A DNA stretch of 64,000 nt from positions 124,001-188,000 of the forward strand of contig NZ_CP101466.1 in assembly GCF_024362385.1 (NCBI RefSeq). The letters run 5' to 3'. Both the position numbers and the translations under genes were made by a program. Below the pieces are notes generated by a model that was given only the letters and a program-made list of their open reading frames with translations, was not told the DNA's origin and ran no database searches. How positions within the stretch are numbered: the stretch's first letter is position 1; every line of letters begins with the position of its first letter. This DNA comes from Arthrobacter sp. DNA4. GTDB lineage: Bacteria; Actinomycetota; Actinomycetes; Actinomycetales; Micrococcaceae. This document shows positions 25,726 to 34,563 of this stretch, one piece after another.

Positions 25726-26685
25726 ATGACTGCGACGATGCAACCGAAAAGCGAAGCAGCTGAAGCACCCCGGAGAGGCAGGCGTACCCCGGGGGCGGGC
25801 CAAAGCACCCGCTCCCGGGGCCACGGCCTGGAGTTCGGACACTGGTGGTGGGCGCTGCCCGGGATAGCCCTGGTGTTTGCCATCCACTACGTGGCAACCG
25901 GCATCGGCGGATTTTTTGCCTTCACCAACTGGACGGGCATCGGCGCGTTCAAGATCACGGGCTGGGCCAACTTTGAAGCGATCTTCAAGGACCCCACCAA
26001 AGTCGGGGCTCTCTCAAACACGCTTTTCCTGGCCTTCGGCTCGGTCTTCCTGGGCAATATCGCCGGACTGATCATTGCCCTGGGGCTGAACCGGGTGATC
26101 AAGACGCGCTACATCCTCCGCACCCTGTTCTTCATGCCGGTAGTGCTCAGCCCGCTGGCCACGGCCTACATCTGGAAGTACATCTTCGACTTCGACGGCC
26201 CGCTCAATGCATTCCTCACGGCGATCGGCGCCGGGGACCAGGCCAAGCCCTGGCTTGCGGATCCGCAATGGGCCATCTGGACCGTCCTGGTGGTCCTGGT
26301 CTGGTCATCCACCGGCTTTGCCATGGTCATCTTCATGGCCGGCCTGGCGGGCGTTGCAGTGGAAGTGGAAGAAGCGGCAGCCATAGACGGCGCCAACCTG
26401 TGGCAGCGTTTCCGCAACGTCACCCTTCCCGCGATCCGCCCCGCCGTCGCCATTGCCACCACGCTTGGCATCGTCCAGGGACTGCGCGTCTTCGACCCCA
26501 TCATGGCGCTCACCGGCGGGGGACCCGCAGGGGCCACGGAAACGTTGGCCACCCAGGTCTACAAGCAGGCCTTCGCGCTGGGTAACTTCGGCGGCGGCGC
26601 TGCCCTTGCCCTGGTGCTGGCCGCCATTATCTTGTTCTTCGCCGTAATCCAGCAGCGGCTGACGCGTTCGAACCCCGAGGACTAA
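25726..26685 (+). CDS. Sugar ABC transporter permease (MalF-like)
   Basis: The 319-residue membrane protein has a basic N-terminal tail of about 40 residues, six predicted helices and the EAA loop VEEAAAIDGANLWQRFRNVTLP (split here as VEEAAAIDGANLW and RFRNVTLP). A conserved LTGGGPAGATETLATQVYKQ motif near residue 262 matches family members. It lies 59 bp after the binding protein and 3 bp before the next permease. With no ATPase gene in the operon, a shared ATPase would energise it. Confidence 0.9.
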   Translation: MTATMQPKSEAAEAPRRGRRTPGAGQSTRSRGHGLEFGHWWWALPGIALVFAIHYVATGIGGFFAFTNWTGIGAFKITGWANFEAIFKDPTKVGALSNTLFLAFGSVFLGNIAGLIIALGLNRVIKTRYILRTLFFMPVVLSPLATAYIWKYIFDFDGPLNAFLTAIGAGDQAKPWLADPQWAIWTVLVVLVWSSTGFAMVIFMAGLAGVAVEVEEAAAIDGANLWQRFRNVTLPAIRPAVAIATTLGIVQGLRVFDPIMALTGGGPAGATETLATQVYKQAFALGNFGGGAALALVLAAIILFFAVIQQRLTRSNPED

Positions 26686-26688
26686 GCC

Positions 26689-27525
26689 ATGTTCCGCTAC
26701 ACCAAGCTCACCCTGCTCCGCGAGATCGGCCTCTGGGCCCTCGCCCTGCTGTTCCTCGCACCGTTCTACTTCCTGGTCACTACGGCCCTGAAGCCCGCCA
26801 ACGAACTGTTCACCACGTCAGCCCTGGTCCCGCCAGTCCATCCGGATTTCAGCAACTTCGTTGCCGTCCTGTCCGCCAAGGGGAACTCCAACGTGGTGAT
26901 GGGCCTGGCCAACAGTGCCATCATCACCGCCGGCAGCATCCTGGGGCTGGTGGCCCTCGGGTCCGTCACCGGCTATGTGATCTCCCGCAGCACCAGGCGG
27001 TGGAGCAAAGCCGCCTACTACCTGTTCCTGGTGGCCATCATCCTTCCGGGCCAGCTCGGGGCGGTGCCGCTGTACATGGGCGCCCGCGCGCTGGGCCTTA
27101 CCGGCTCGGCCTGGGGCCTGATCGTGCTGTACACGGGCATGCTCCTGCCGCTCTCGATCTTCCTCTACTCCAATTTCTTCCGCGGCCTGGGCACGGACTA
27201 TGAGGAGGCAGCAACAATCGACGGCGCCAGCAGGTCCCAGGTCTTCTCCAAGGTGGTGTTCCCCATGATGGCCCCGGCCACGGGTACGGTCACCATTTTC
27301 GCCGGGCTGATTGTGTGGAACGACTTCTTCACGTCCCTGATCTTCCTGGGCGGCTCCGCCAACCAGACCCTGCCGGTGGCGATGTACTACTACATCGGTT
27401 CCCTGGTGTCCCAGTGGAACTCGATCTTCGCCATCGTGATCGTGTCCATGATCCCCATCCTGGTCCTGTTCCTCTTCGCCCAGAAACGCTTCATCCAGGG
27501 CTTCTCCGGCGGCCTGAAGGGCTGA
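26689..27525 (+). CDS. Sugar ABC transporter permease (MalG-like)
   Basis: The 278-residue permease has six helices and the EAA loop YEEAATIDGASRSQVFSKVV. The ending QKRFIQGFSGGLKG is typical of MalG-type partners of binding-protein-dependent sugar importers. It completes the membrane part of the importer begun at 24383. The stop is 6 bp before the NTF2-like gene, showing tight operon structure. Confidence 0.9.
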   Translation: MFRYTKLTLLREIGLWALALLFLAPFYFLVTTALKPANELFTTSALVPPVHPDFSNFVAVLSAKGNSNVVMGLANSAIITAGSILGLVALGSVTGYVISRSTRRWSKAAYYLFLVAIILPGQLGAVPLYMGARALGLTGSAWGLIVLYTGMLLPLSIFLYSNFFRGLGTDYEEAATIDGASRSQVFSKVVFPMMAPATGTVTIFAGLIVWNDFFTSLIFLGGSANQTLPVAMYYYIGSLVSQWNSIFAIVIVSMIPILVLFLFAQKRFIQGFSGGLKG

Positions 27526-27531
27526 TCACCC

Positions 27532-27903
27532 ATGACAGCCAACCGCGCAGCGTTCGAACGCTTCGTGGAACTCTTCTACACCCAAAAACGGGTCCGCGAA
27601 GCGTTCAACTACCTCGTCGCCGAGCAATACATCCAGCACAACCCCACCATCGAGGACGGGCCGGAGCCGGCCATCGCGGCCCTCACGCCAAAGTTCGACG
27701 ACGCACCGGAGAACCGTTTCGACGTCCAGCGGATCCTGGTGGACGGCGACCTCGCCATGGTCCATGTCCGTGCATCGGGGCCGGGCCGGCCCGATGCTGC
27801 AGTGGTGGATCTCTACCGCTTCGAGGACGGCCGGATCGCGGAGCACTGGGACGTGCTTCAGCCCGTCCCGGACCGTGCCGTCCATGACCATCCCATGTTT
27901 TAG
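27532..27903 (+). CDS. NTF2-like (SnoaL-type) small protein
   Basis: The 123-residue protein matches the cone-shaped NTF2/SnoaL fold: YIQHNPTIEDGPE near residues 30-42 supplies the conserved His/Asn, and FEDGRIAEHWDVLQPVP near the C-terminus is the classic family signature. Such proteins include isomerases, cyclases and hydrolases, and many are of unknown function. It sits inside the importer operon of the glycoside island, so a role in handling the glycoside or aglycone is possible but unproven. Confidence 0.78.
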   Translation: MTANRAAFERFVELFYTQKRVREAFNYLVAEQYIQHNPTIEDGPEPAIAALTPKFDDAPENRFDVQRILVDGDLAMVHVRASGPGRPDAAVVDLYRFEDGRIAEHWDVLQPVPDRAVHDHPMF

Positions 27904-27970
27904 CGCCCTCCCATAGCCCCGCCATGCATGGCCCAAATTTCAGCAGAATCCACTTCTTCAGGAGACACCC

Positions 27971-28747
27971 ATGTACCAGCTCGCACCCAACATCGACCTC
28001 TTGTTCTCGGAAGCCGGCGACAGCGCGGCCGACCGCGTCCGGGCTGCAGCCGCTGCCGGCTTCGACGCCGTCGAGATGTGGGGCCCCACCGGCAAGGACA
28101 TCCCGGCCCTCAAGGAGGCACTTGAGGAAACCGGTGTCCAGCTCACCGCCCAGCTGGCCGAGCCCCGTATGCAGTTCATGATCCCGCCGAAGAACCATGA
28201 ACCCTTCTACGAGGGCCTCGACGCCGGCGTCAAAGTGGCACAGGAACTGGGCTGCCCGCGGATCGTCGTGGGCAGCGGCACCGGGTTCGGTGGCCGGAAA
28301 CGGCAGGACCAGCTGGACGAACTGATTGAAATCTTTGCCAAGGGCGTGGCCCACATCGAAGGCTCCGGCATCACCTTGGTCCTGGAGCCGGTCAACGTGC
28401 GGGTAGACCACCCCGGAGCCCTGCTCGACCGGACATCGGAGGCTGTCTACATCGCCAAGGGCGTCAACTCGCCCAGCTTCGGTGTCCTGTACGACCTCTA
28501 CCACTCCACGGTGGAAGGCGAGGACGTCGCCGCCGAGCTCGCGAATGCCGGCGGCGTGATCAAGTACGTCCAGATTGCCGATGCGCCGGGCCGCGGGGAA
28601 CCGGGCTCCGGGTCCATCGACTGGGCCGCGCGGCTCGCCGATCTGCAGGCCAGCGGCTATGCCGGTCCCGTTGGGCTCGAGTACTACCCCACCATCGAGT
28701 CCGCAAAGTCCGTCCGGCGGATCCAGGAATTGGTGGCAGGGCGGTGA
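27971..28747 (+). CDS. Hydroxypyruvate isomerase-like TIM barrel
   Basis: The 258-residue AP-endonuclease-2-type barrel resembles the hydroxypyruvate isomerase group. VEMWGP occurs near residue 34, LVLEPVN near 137, a LYDLYHST metal-site segment near 176, IADAPGRGEPGSGSIDW near 200, and LEYYP near the end. Predicted metal ligands are the Glu of LEP, the Asp of YDLYH and the late Glu of LEYY. It overlaps the GMC oxidoreductase start by 4 bases (GTGA), so it likely acts in the same pathway, perhaps isomerising a keto-sugar product. Confidence 0.8.
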   Translation: MYQLAPNIDLLFSEAGDSAADRVRAAAAAGFDAVEMWGPTGKDIPALKEALEETGVQLTAQLAEPRMQFMIPPKNHEPFYEGLDAGVKVAQELGCPRIVVGSGTGFGGRKRQDQLDELIEIFAKGVAHIEGSGITLVLEPVNVRVDHPGALLDRTSEAVYIAKGVNSPSFGVLYDLYHSTVEGEDVAAELANAGGVIKYVQIADAPGRGEPGSGSIDWAARLADLQASGYAGPVGLEYYPTIESAKSVRRIQELVAGR

Positions 28748-30324
28748 GCGGCAGCCGCTACCCCGCCGCCGTTGATGTGGCAATCGTCGGCAGCGGTCCC
28801 ACCGCATCCGCGTATGCCCGCATCCTCAGCGAACGGGCACCGGAGGCCACCCTTGCCATGTTCGAGGTGGGCCCCACTGTGAGCAGCCCGCCCGGCTCCC
28901 ACGTCAAGAACATTGAGGACCAGGAGCGACGCACGCTCGCCCAGCGGGCATCGGAAGGTCCTGGCGCTGGAGCCGAGACCGTGAGTTCCCCGGGAGCCGT
29001 CAAGAGCGGCGAACGCCGTGCCCGCCCGGGCACCTATCTACTGCAGGACGGCTACGCCTTCCCTGGCGAGGACGGTATGCCTGTTGCTGCCATGTCCAGC
29101 AACGTGGGCGGAATGGCCGCCCACTGGACGGCCGCGTGCCCCCGGCCCGGAGGCAAGGAGCGCATCGGTTTCCTTCAGGACCTGGAACAGCTGCTCCAGG
29201 AGGCCGACCGCCTCCTGGGTGTCACCACCACCGCCTTCGAGGGCGCGCCGTTCTCCGGCCTGGTCCATGACCGCCTTTCCGCAGCCATTGATGACGGACG
29301 CAGGCCGGAATTCCGCGTCCAGCCCATGCCGCTCGCCGTGCACCGGCGGGACGACGGTCGGCTCGTATGGTCGGGATCCGACGTCGTCATGGGGGATGCC
29401 ACACGGGAGAACCCGCGGTTCGACCTGTTTGACGAGTCCCTGGTCCGGCGCGTGCTGGTGGACGGCGGCCGGGCCGCAGGCATCGAGGTGGAGGACCGCC
29501 GCACCGGCGAAACACACCGCATCGCCGCGCGGTACGTGGTGGTCGGCGGCGATGCCCTCCGCACCCCGCAGCTCCTGTGGGCCTCCGGGATCCGTCCCGA
29601 TGCCCTGGGCCGGTACCTCAACGACCAGCCGCAGGTGGTCTTTGCCAGCAGGCTCCGCAACGTCGCCCCGGGCGAGGCGCAGCACCGCGCGGCCGGCGCC
29701 CTCAGTGAGCAGAGCGGCGTCACCTGGGTGCCCTACACGGACGACATGCCCTTCCACGGACAGATCATGCAGCTGGACGCCTCGCCCATCCCGTTGGCTG
29801 ACGACGACCCCGTGGTTCCCGGCTCGATCGTGGGACTGGGCCTGTTCTGCGCCAAGGACCTCCAGCGGGAGGACAGGGTGGCGTTCGACGACGGCACCCT
29901 GGACAGCTACGGCATGCCCGCCCTGCGCATCCACTACCGCCTTACGGACAAGGACCGGGACGTGCTGGAGCGGGCCAAGCGGGAGATCCTCCGGCTGGGA
30001 AAGGCAGTGGGGGAGCCGCTTGACGATCGGCCCTTCGTCCTCCCGCCGGGCGCCTCGCTGCACTACCAGGGCACGACCCGCATGGGGGAGTATAACGACG
30101 GCACGAGCGTGTGTTCCCCGGACAGCGAGGTCTGGGATGTCCCCGGCCTTTTTGTGGCCGGCAATGGCGTCATTCCCACCGCCACAGCATGCAACCCCAC
30201 CCTTACGGCCGTGGCGCTCGCTGTACGGGGGGCCCGGCGAATCGCTGTGGAACTGGACGGGACATCGGAAATGGCCAGCGCTTTACTTCTGTCAGATTCT
30301 GACAATAGAATGACTAAACAATGA
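28744..30324 (+). CDS. GMC oxidoreductase of the pyranose-oxidase/C-glycoside 3-oxidase (CarA-like) type
   Basis: The 526-residue flavoprotein starts at GTG. It has the FAD motif AIVGSGPTASAYARI (13-27) and MAAHWT with His127 at the position that carries covalent FAD in fungal pyranose 2-oxidase. The C-terminal pair LHYQGTTRMG and CNPTL supplies the catalytic His and Asn. CarA enzymes of soil actinobacteria oxidise C-3 of C- and O-glucosides before deglycosylation. Alpha and beta deglycosidase genes follow within 60 bp, supporting the same order of reactions here. The last 20 residues are a variable tail. The exact glycoside is unknown. Confidence 0.8.
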   Translation: MSGSRYPAAVDVAIVGSGPTASAYARILSERAPEATLAMFEVGPTVSSPPGSHVKNIEDQERRTLAQRASEGPGAGAETVSSPGAVKSGERRARPGTYLLQDGYAFPGEDGMPVAAMSSNVGGMAAHWTAACPRPGGKERIGFLQDLEQLLQEADRLLGVTTTAFEGAPFSGLVHDRLSAAIDDGRRPEFRVQPMPLAVHRRDDGRLVWSGSDVVMGDATRENPRFDLFDESLVRRVLVDGGRAAGIEVEDRRTGETHRIAARYVVVGGDALRTPQLLWASGIRPDALGRYLNDQPQVVFASRLRNVAPGEAQHRAAGALSEQSGVTWVPYTDDMPFHGQIMQLDASPIPLADDDPVVPGSIVGLGLFCAKDLQREDRVAFDDGTLDSYGMPALRIHYRLTDKDRDVLERAKREILRLGKAVGEPLDDRPFVLPPGASLHYQGTTRMGEYNDGTSVCSPDSEVWDVPGLFVAGNGVIPTATACNPTLTAVALAVRGARRIAVELDGTSEMASALLLSDSDNRMTKQ

Positions 30325-30385
30325 AAAAGTGGTTCACGCCGCTTTCGGTAAGCAGGCAAGGCATGCCGCAGACAAGGAGGTCTCG

Positions 30386-30781
30386 ATGATCGCCGACCGC
30401 ATGATCGAGCAAGGAACACTCACCAGCACCGATGGCCGCACCGCCGTCGAGGTCCGCATCCCCTGGTACCGCGCGTTGCCCGGCTCGTGCATCGCCGGTG
30501 CCGCGCTCTCGGTGGACGGGGTTGCTGCACCCGCCGATTCATTGAGGTGGACCATGAACAACCGCACCTTCAGCTTCGATGAGCTGGTGGACGAGACCGG
30601 CGAGTGGTGGTTCCCGCTGGACTCGGCTGTCCTTTCCGGTGAGCTTCCCGTCGATGACCCCCAGGCCGAGCATGAAGTGCGGGTAGACCTGAAGCTCTAC
30701 ATCCCGTACATCATCACCGACCGCGGCGTGCTGCATATCGAAGAGCACGACACCAAGACCATGAAGGTGGCACAGCGATGA
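30386..30781 (+). CDS. C-glycoside deglycosidase beta-subunit-like protein (DUF6379 type)
   Basis: The 131-residue beta-sandwich protein resembles CarC/DgpC beta subunits: VEVRIPWYRALPGS, FSFDELVDETGEWWFPLD and LKLYIPYIITD. ATG at 30386 has AAGGAGG 6 bp upstream, a strong choice over an in-frame start at 30329. It overlaps the alpha-subunit gene by 4 bases, as expected for partners of a fixed complex. In known enzymes the beta subunit completes the active site of the metal-dependent alpha barrel. Confidence 0.78.
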   Translation: MIADRMIEQGTLTSTDGRTAVEVRIPWYRALPGSCIAGAALSVDGVAAPADSLRWTMNNRTFSFDELVDETGEWWFPLDSAVLSGELPVDDPQAEHEVRVDLKLYIPYIITDRGVLHIEEHDTKTMKVAQR

Positions 30782-31881
30782 CCAACCTTGGCACGCCCAT
30801 CCAGGGCGTCACCCTCTACAGCTTCACCCGGGCCTTCCATGGCCGGCAGTACGACCTCGACGGCCTGATCCGCAAGGTGGCTGCGGAGGGCTTCGGCCCG
30901 GGGCTGGAAGTTATCGGCTTCTCGAGCCTCCGCGGCTTTCCGGACCACATCGACGACACTTTCGTGGGCCACTTCCGGGACCTCGTGGCCGAGGTGGACC
31001 TGGTGCCCACCTCGCTCGCCGTCAACGTTGACACCGGCCTGCGCCGCGACCGTCTCATGAACCATGACGAACTGGTCGAATACATGCGCACGCAGATCGA
31101 GGTGGCCGCCCGCCTGGGCTTCCCGATCGCCCGGGTCCAGATTTCCCTGACGCCGGATGCCATGGAAAGCCTGCTCCCGGTCGCGGAGCAGTACGGCGTC
31201 ACCCTCGCCCTTGAGGTCCACGCGGACCAGCACGGCGCCCACGAACGCATCCTGGCCCTGCGGGACCGGTACGAGAAGCTGAACTCGCCGCTGCTCGGGT
31301 TCACCGCCGACTGGGGTGCCACCGTCACCGGGTTCGCCCCATCGCTCCTGGAGGCCTACCGGCGCCGCGGTGCCTCCGAGGAACTGCTGCAGCAGGTCGT
31401 GGAGATGTGGAACGGCTTCTACGCGGAAGGGCCGCCGAACACCCAAAAGGTACACGGCGAACGGTTCGGTGCTTTCATCGGCCTCGCAGCGCGGAACGGC
31501 CGCCCGGACCTCGGCATCGATTTCGGCATCAACGGCACCGGGCTCTTCGGTCCGGCGCCACTGGACACCTGGCTGGAAATCATGCCGTGGGTCCGCCACG
31601 TCCACGGCAAGTTCTTCGGGATTGACGAGAACGGCGAAGAGCCCTCGGTACCGGTCCGTGGCCTTGTCCGCCAACTGGTGGAAAACGGGTACTCCGGTGC
31701 GATCTCCAGCGAATACGAAGGTTGGCACTGGAACAACTGGGAGGACCCGTTCGACATCATCCGCGGCGAGCAGGCCGTCCAGCGGTCCGCCGCCGAAGAC
31801 GCCGGCTCCGCCATGATTACGGACGCCGCCGAAGCCCGCCGCATCCTCAACAGCCACCTCGCCCAGCCCGTCCGCGGCTGA
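30778..31881 (+). CDS. C-glycoside deglycosidase alpha-subunit-like TIM barrel, set 3
   Basis: The 367-residue sugar isomerase-type barrel has predicted metal ligands Glu146 (LEVHAD), Asp178 (TADWGA), His276 (HVHGKFF) and Glu312 (SSEYEGWHW), with His148 in the EVH position. It overlaps the beta gene at 30386-30781, so the two should form an alpha-beta complex that removes the sugar from a 3-keto glycoside. It shares the family layout with the alpha subunit 19 bp downstream but is clearly diverged, which suggests different substrates. Confidence 0.78.
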   Translation: MTNLGTPIQGVTLYSFTRAFHGRQYDLDGLIRKVAAEGFGPGLEVIGFSSLRGFPDHIDDTFVGHFRDLVAEVDLVPTSLAVNVDTGLRRDRLMNHDELVEYMRTQIEVAARLGFPIARVQISLTPDAMESLLPVAEQYGVTLALEVHADQHGAHERILALRDRYEKLNSPLLGFTADWGATVTGFAPSLLEAYRRRGASEELLQQVVEMWNGFYAEGPPNTQKVHGERFGAFIGLAARNGRPDLGIDFGINGTGLFGPAPLDTWLEIMPWVRHVHGKFFGIDENGEEPSVPVRGLVRQLVENGYSGAISSEYEGWHWNNWEDPFDIIRGEQAVQRSAAEDAGSAMITDAAEARRILNSHLAQPVRG

Positions 31882-31900
31882 CAGGAAAGGAACAGAAGAC

Positions 31901-32965
31901 ATGCCAGAAGGAATCGCCGGCTCGGGCATCGAGCTGGGCATCACCCTCTACTCACTCACCTCTGAATTCGCAGCCGGGCTCTACACGCCCGAGACCTTGA
32001 TCAAGGCTGTGGCCGACGAAGGCCTCGGCCCCGGCGTGGAGTTCAACATCGCCCAGATGCTGCGCACCTACCCGGACGTGGACAACGACTTCGTGAAACT
32101 GTGGCGCGACAGCATGGACCGCTACGGCCTCACCCCCAGCGCCGTGGGCACCAACCTGGATATGGGCCGCCGCAAGGACCGGGACATGACCCCGGACGAG
32201 GAATACGACTTCTTTGCGCGCCAGCTCAAGACTGCGAACACGTTGGGCTTCCACAAAATCGTCATCCGTTCCGCCGGCAAGGAACTCCTCCGCCGGCTCC
32301 TTCCGCTGGCCGAGCAGTACGACCAGAAGCTCGGATACGAGATCCATGCGCCACAGGGCCCCAACGATCCGAAGATCCTGCAGATCCGCGAGATGTACGA
32401 GGAACTGGGCAGCGACCGCCTGGGCTTCACGGCGGACTTCAGCTCCACCATGCACAGCCTCTCGCCCACCCTGTTCCGCACGCTGACACAGATGGGCCTG
32501 CCGGAGGAACACTTCGCCGTCATGCAGGACATCTGGCGGAAGCCCCTGCCCATGCAGGAACGCAACCAGGAGTTCGAGGACTACCTGCGGGAGAACAACT
32601 TTGACCCCGCCCGGCTGGGCCCGTTCACCAGGTTGGCGTTCAACATGCACGGACTGGTTCCGCCGGAGGAATGGCTGGACATCATGCCGCAGATGTTCCA
32701 CGTGCACGCCAAGTTCTACGACATCGACGCCGAGGGCAATGAACCCGCCATGGACATCCCGCGGATTGTGCGCCAGTTCGTCAAGGGCGGCTACCAGGGC
32801 TTCCTGTCCAGCGAATGGGAGGGACACGCTTTCGCCGACCTCGGCGAATCCGATCCGATCGACCTGGTCAAGAAGCAGCACGCCCTGATGCGCCAGGCCA
32901 TCGAAGATTCCGCCGGCGCTGACGAAATTGACTCCCACCCGACCCTGGTCCAGACCTCCAAGTAA
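31901..32965 (+). CDS. C-glycoside deglycosidase alpha-subunit-like TIM barrel, set 4
   Basis: The 354-residue barrel has Glu147 and His149 (YEIHAP), Asp179 (ADFSST), His269 (HVHAKFYD) and Glu305 (SSEWEGHAF) as the predicted metal and catalytic residues. It is the closest relative in this window of the alpha part of the fused protein at 21730-23205. Its beta partner follows 9 bp later at 32975. This alpha then beta order is the reverse of the preceding pair, so the two pairs probably arrived or duplicated separately. Confidence 0.8.
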   Translation: MPEGIAGSGIELGITLYSLTSEFAAGLYTPETLIKAVADEGLGPGVEFNIAQMLRTYPDVDNDFVKLWRDSMDRYGLTPSAVGTNLDMGRRKDRDMTPDEEYDFFARQLKTANTLGFHKIVIRSAGKELLRRLLPLAEQYDQKLGYEIHAPQGPNDPKILQIREMYEELGSDRLGFTADFSSTMHSLSPTLFRTLTQMGLPEEHFAVMQDIWRKPLPMQERNQEFEDYLRENNFDPARLGPFTRLAFNMHGLVPPEEWLDIMPQMFHVHAKFYDIDAEGNEPAMDIPRIVRQFVKGGYQGFLSSEWEGHAFADLGESDPIDLVKKQHALMRQAIEDSAGADEIDSHPTLVQTSK

Positions 32966-32974
32966 GGAAAGCCC

Positions 32975-33373
32975 ATGGCAACACACAATTCCCTGTTCCA
33001 GGACACCGACGTCCGCAGGCACCCCGATGGCATCGCCGTGTCGGTGCAGCTGCCCTGGTACCGCAGCCTCTGGCTGTCCGCTGTTGATGACGTCGCGGCG
33101 ACCGTCAACGGGACAGCCATTCCCAAGGAATCCCTCCGGTTCGAGCTGCAGGGGACCTCCTACTCCATCGCGGAGCTTCCGGAGCAATGGGAGACGCTGT
33201 GGTTCGTCGCGGACAAGCCGGAGATCATCATTCCGCTGGACCGCGTCCCCGGGGCCGGCGAGGAGATCGACGTCGAGGTTATCCTGACGCTCCGCCTGCT
33301 CTACATGCAGATCGCCCCCATGCATTACGTGGGGAACCGGGTGGCCGTGGACCGGAAGGTAGTGCTGGCATGA
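32975..33373 (+). CDS. C-glycoside deglycosidase beta-subunit-like protein, set 4
   Basis: The 132-residue DUF6379-type protein has VSVQLPWYRSLWLSAVDD, SIAELPEQWETLWFV and LTLRLLYMQIAP. It matches the N-terminal domain of the fused protein at 21730 far better than the other free beta subunits do. It ends in an ATGA overlap with the Gfo/Idh/MocA gene. It should pair with the alpha subunit at 31901. Confidence 0.8.
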   Translation: MATHNSLFQDTDVRRHPDGIAVSVQLPWYRSLWLSAVDDVAATVNGTAIPKESLRFELQGTSYSIAELPEQWETLWFVADKPEIIIPLDRVPGAGEEIDVEVILTLRLLYMQIAPMHYVGNRVAVDRKVVLA

Positions 33374-34557
33374 AACGCCTGCGCGTGGCCATGATCGGCT
33401 ACGGCTTCATGGGCGCGGCGCATTCCCAGGGCTGGCGTACCGCGCCCCGCGTCTTCGACCTGCCGGTGGAGCCGGAGATGGCCGTGGTGGTGGGCAGGAA
33501 CGCCGACGCCGTCGCTGCCGCCGCCAGGAAGTGGGGGTGGGCGGAGTCCGCCACCGACTGGCGGGACGTGATCGCACGGGAAGACATCGACGTCGTCGAC
33601 ATTGTCACCCCCGGCGACTCGCACGCCGAAATAGCGATCGCCGCGCTGGAGGCCGGCAAGCACGTCCTGTGCGAGAAGCCGCTGGCAAATACGGTGGCCG
33701 AGGCCGAAGCGATGGCAGAGGCTGCGGAGCGTGCCGCGGTCCGCGGGATCCGCGCGATGGTGGGCTTCACCTACCGCCGCGTTCCGGCCGTGACCCTCCT
33801 CCGGAACCTCATCGCCGAAGGGGCCGTGGGCGCGGTCAACCAGGTGCGTGCCTCCTACCGCCAGGACTGGCTGGTCGACCCGAAGATGCCACTGGCCTGG
33901 CGGCTGCAGAAGGAACATGCCGGGTCAGGGGCCCTGGGCGACATCGGTGCGCATGCGATCGACCTGGCCCAGTTCGTCACCGGGCTGGCACTGGAAAAGG
34001 TCTCCGGCACCGTCGGCACCATCGTCAAGGAGCGCCCGCTGCTGGATTCCGGCTCCGGCCTTTCCGGCGCGGCCGTCGCCGGGTACGGCACAGTGACCGT
34101 TGACGACATCGCCATCTTCACCGGCCGGTTCGAGACCGGGGCGCTCGCGTCCTTCGAAGCGTCCCGGTTCGCCACCGGGCGGAAGAACGCACTCCAGATC
34201 GAGGTCTCCGGGGACAAGGGCGCGCTCGCCTTCGACCTTGAAGACCTCAACAGCCTCGACTTCTACGACCGCACCGCACCCGCTGACCGGCAGGGTTTCC
34301 GGAAGGTCCTGGTCACCGAGGCCGGGCACCCGTATCTTTCGGGCTGGTGGCCCGCCGGCCACATGCTCGGGTATGAGCACGGGTTCTCCCACCAGGTGAA
34401 GGACCTCGTGGAGGGCATTGCGGACGGCATCGACCCGCATCCGACGTTCGCCGACGGGCTTCAGATCCAGCGGGTGCTCGAGGCCGTGGAGCGCAGTTCC
34501 CACAATGATTCCGCCTGGACGCGGGTCGCCGCCGGCGTCACCGCCGCGGCGCTATAG
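33370..34557 (+). CDS. Gfo/Idh/MocA-family oxidoreductase
   Basis: The 395-residue protein has the Rossmann motif RVAMIGYGFMGAAHSQGW at the N-terminus, the conserved catalytic EKPLAN (CEKPLANTVAEAEAMAEA) near residue 100 and GFTYRRVPAV near 137, followed by the C-terminal Gfo domain with ALGDIGAHAIDLAQF. The start at 33370 overlaps the beta-subunit stop; the frame is open further upstream without a ribosome-binding site. Family members oxidise or reduce sugar hydroxyls with NAD(P), and some interconvert glucose and 3-keto-glucose. Reduction of the released 3-keto-sugar is a likely role here. Confidence 0.87.
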   Translation: MKRLRVAMIGYGFMGAAHSQGWRTAPRVFDLPVEPEMAVVVGRNADAVAAAARKWGWAESATDWRDVIAREDIDVVDIVTPGDSHAEIAIAALEAGKHVLCEKPLANTVAEAEAMAEAAERAAVRGIRAMVGFTYRRVPAVTLLRNLIAEGAVGAVNQVRASYRQDWLVDPKMPLAWRLQKEHAGSGALGDIGAHAIDLAQFVTGLALEKVSGTVGTIVKERPLLDSGSGLSGAAVAGYGTVTVDDIAIFTGRFETGALASFEASRFATGRKNALQIEVSGDKGALAFDLEDLNSLDFYDRTAPADRQGFRKVLVTEAGHPYLSGWWPAGHMLGYEHGFSHQVKDLVEGIADGIDPHPTFADGLQIQRVLEAVERSSHNDSAWTRVAAGVTAAAL

Positions 34558-34563
34558 GAGGAG

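Noticed and set aside
33187..33369. A 61-residue N-terminal extension of the Gfo/Idh protein
   Set aside because: It overlaps the beta-subunit gene in another frame, is Arg/Gly/Pro-rich and precedes a normal Rossmann start at 33370.
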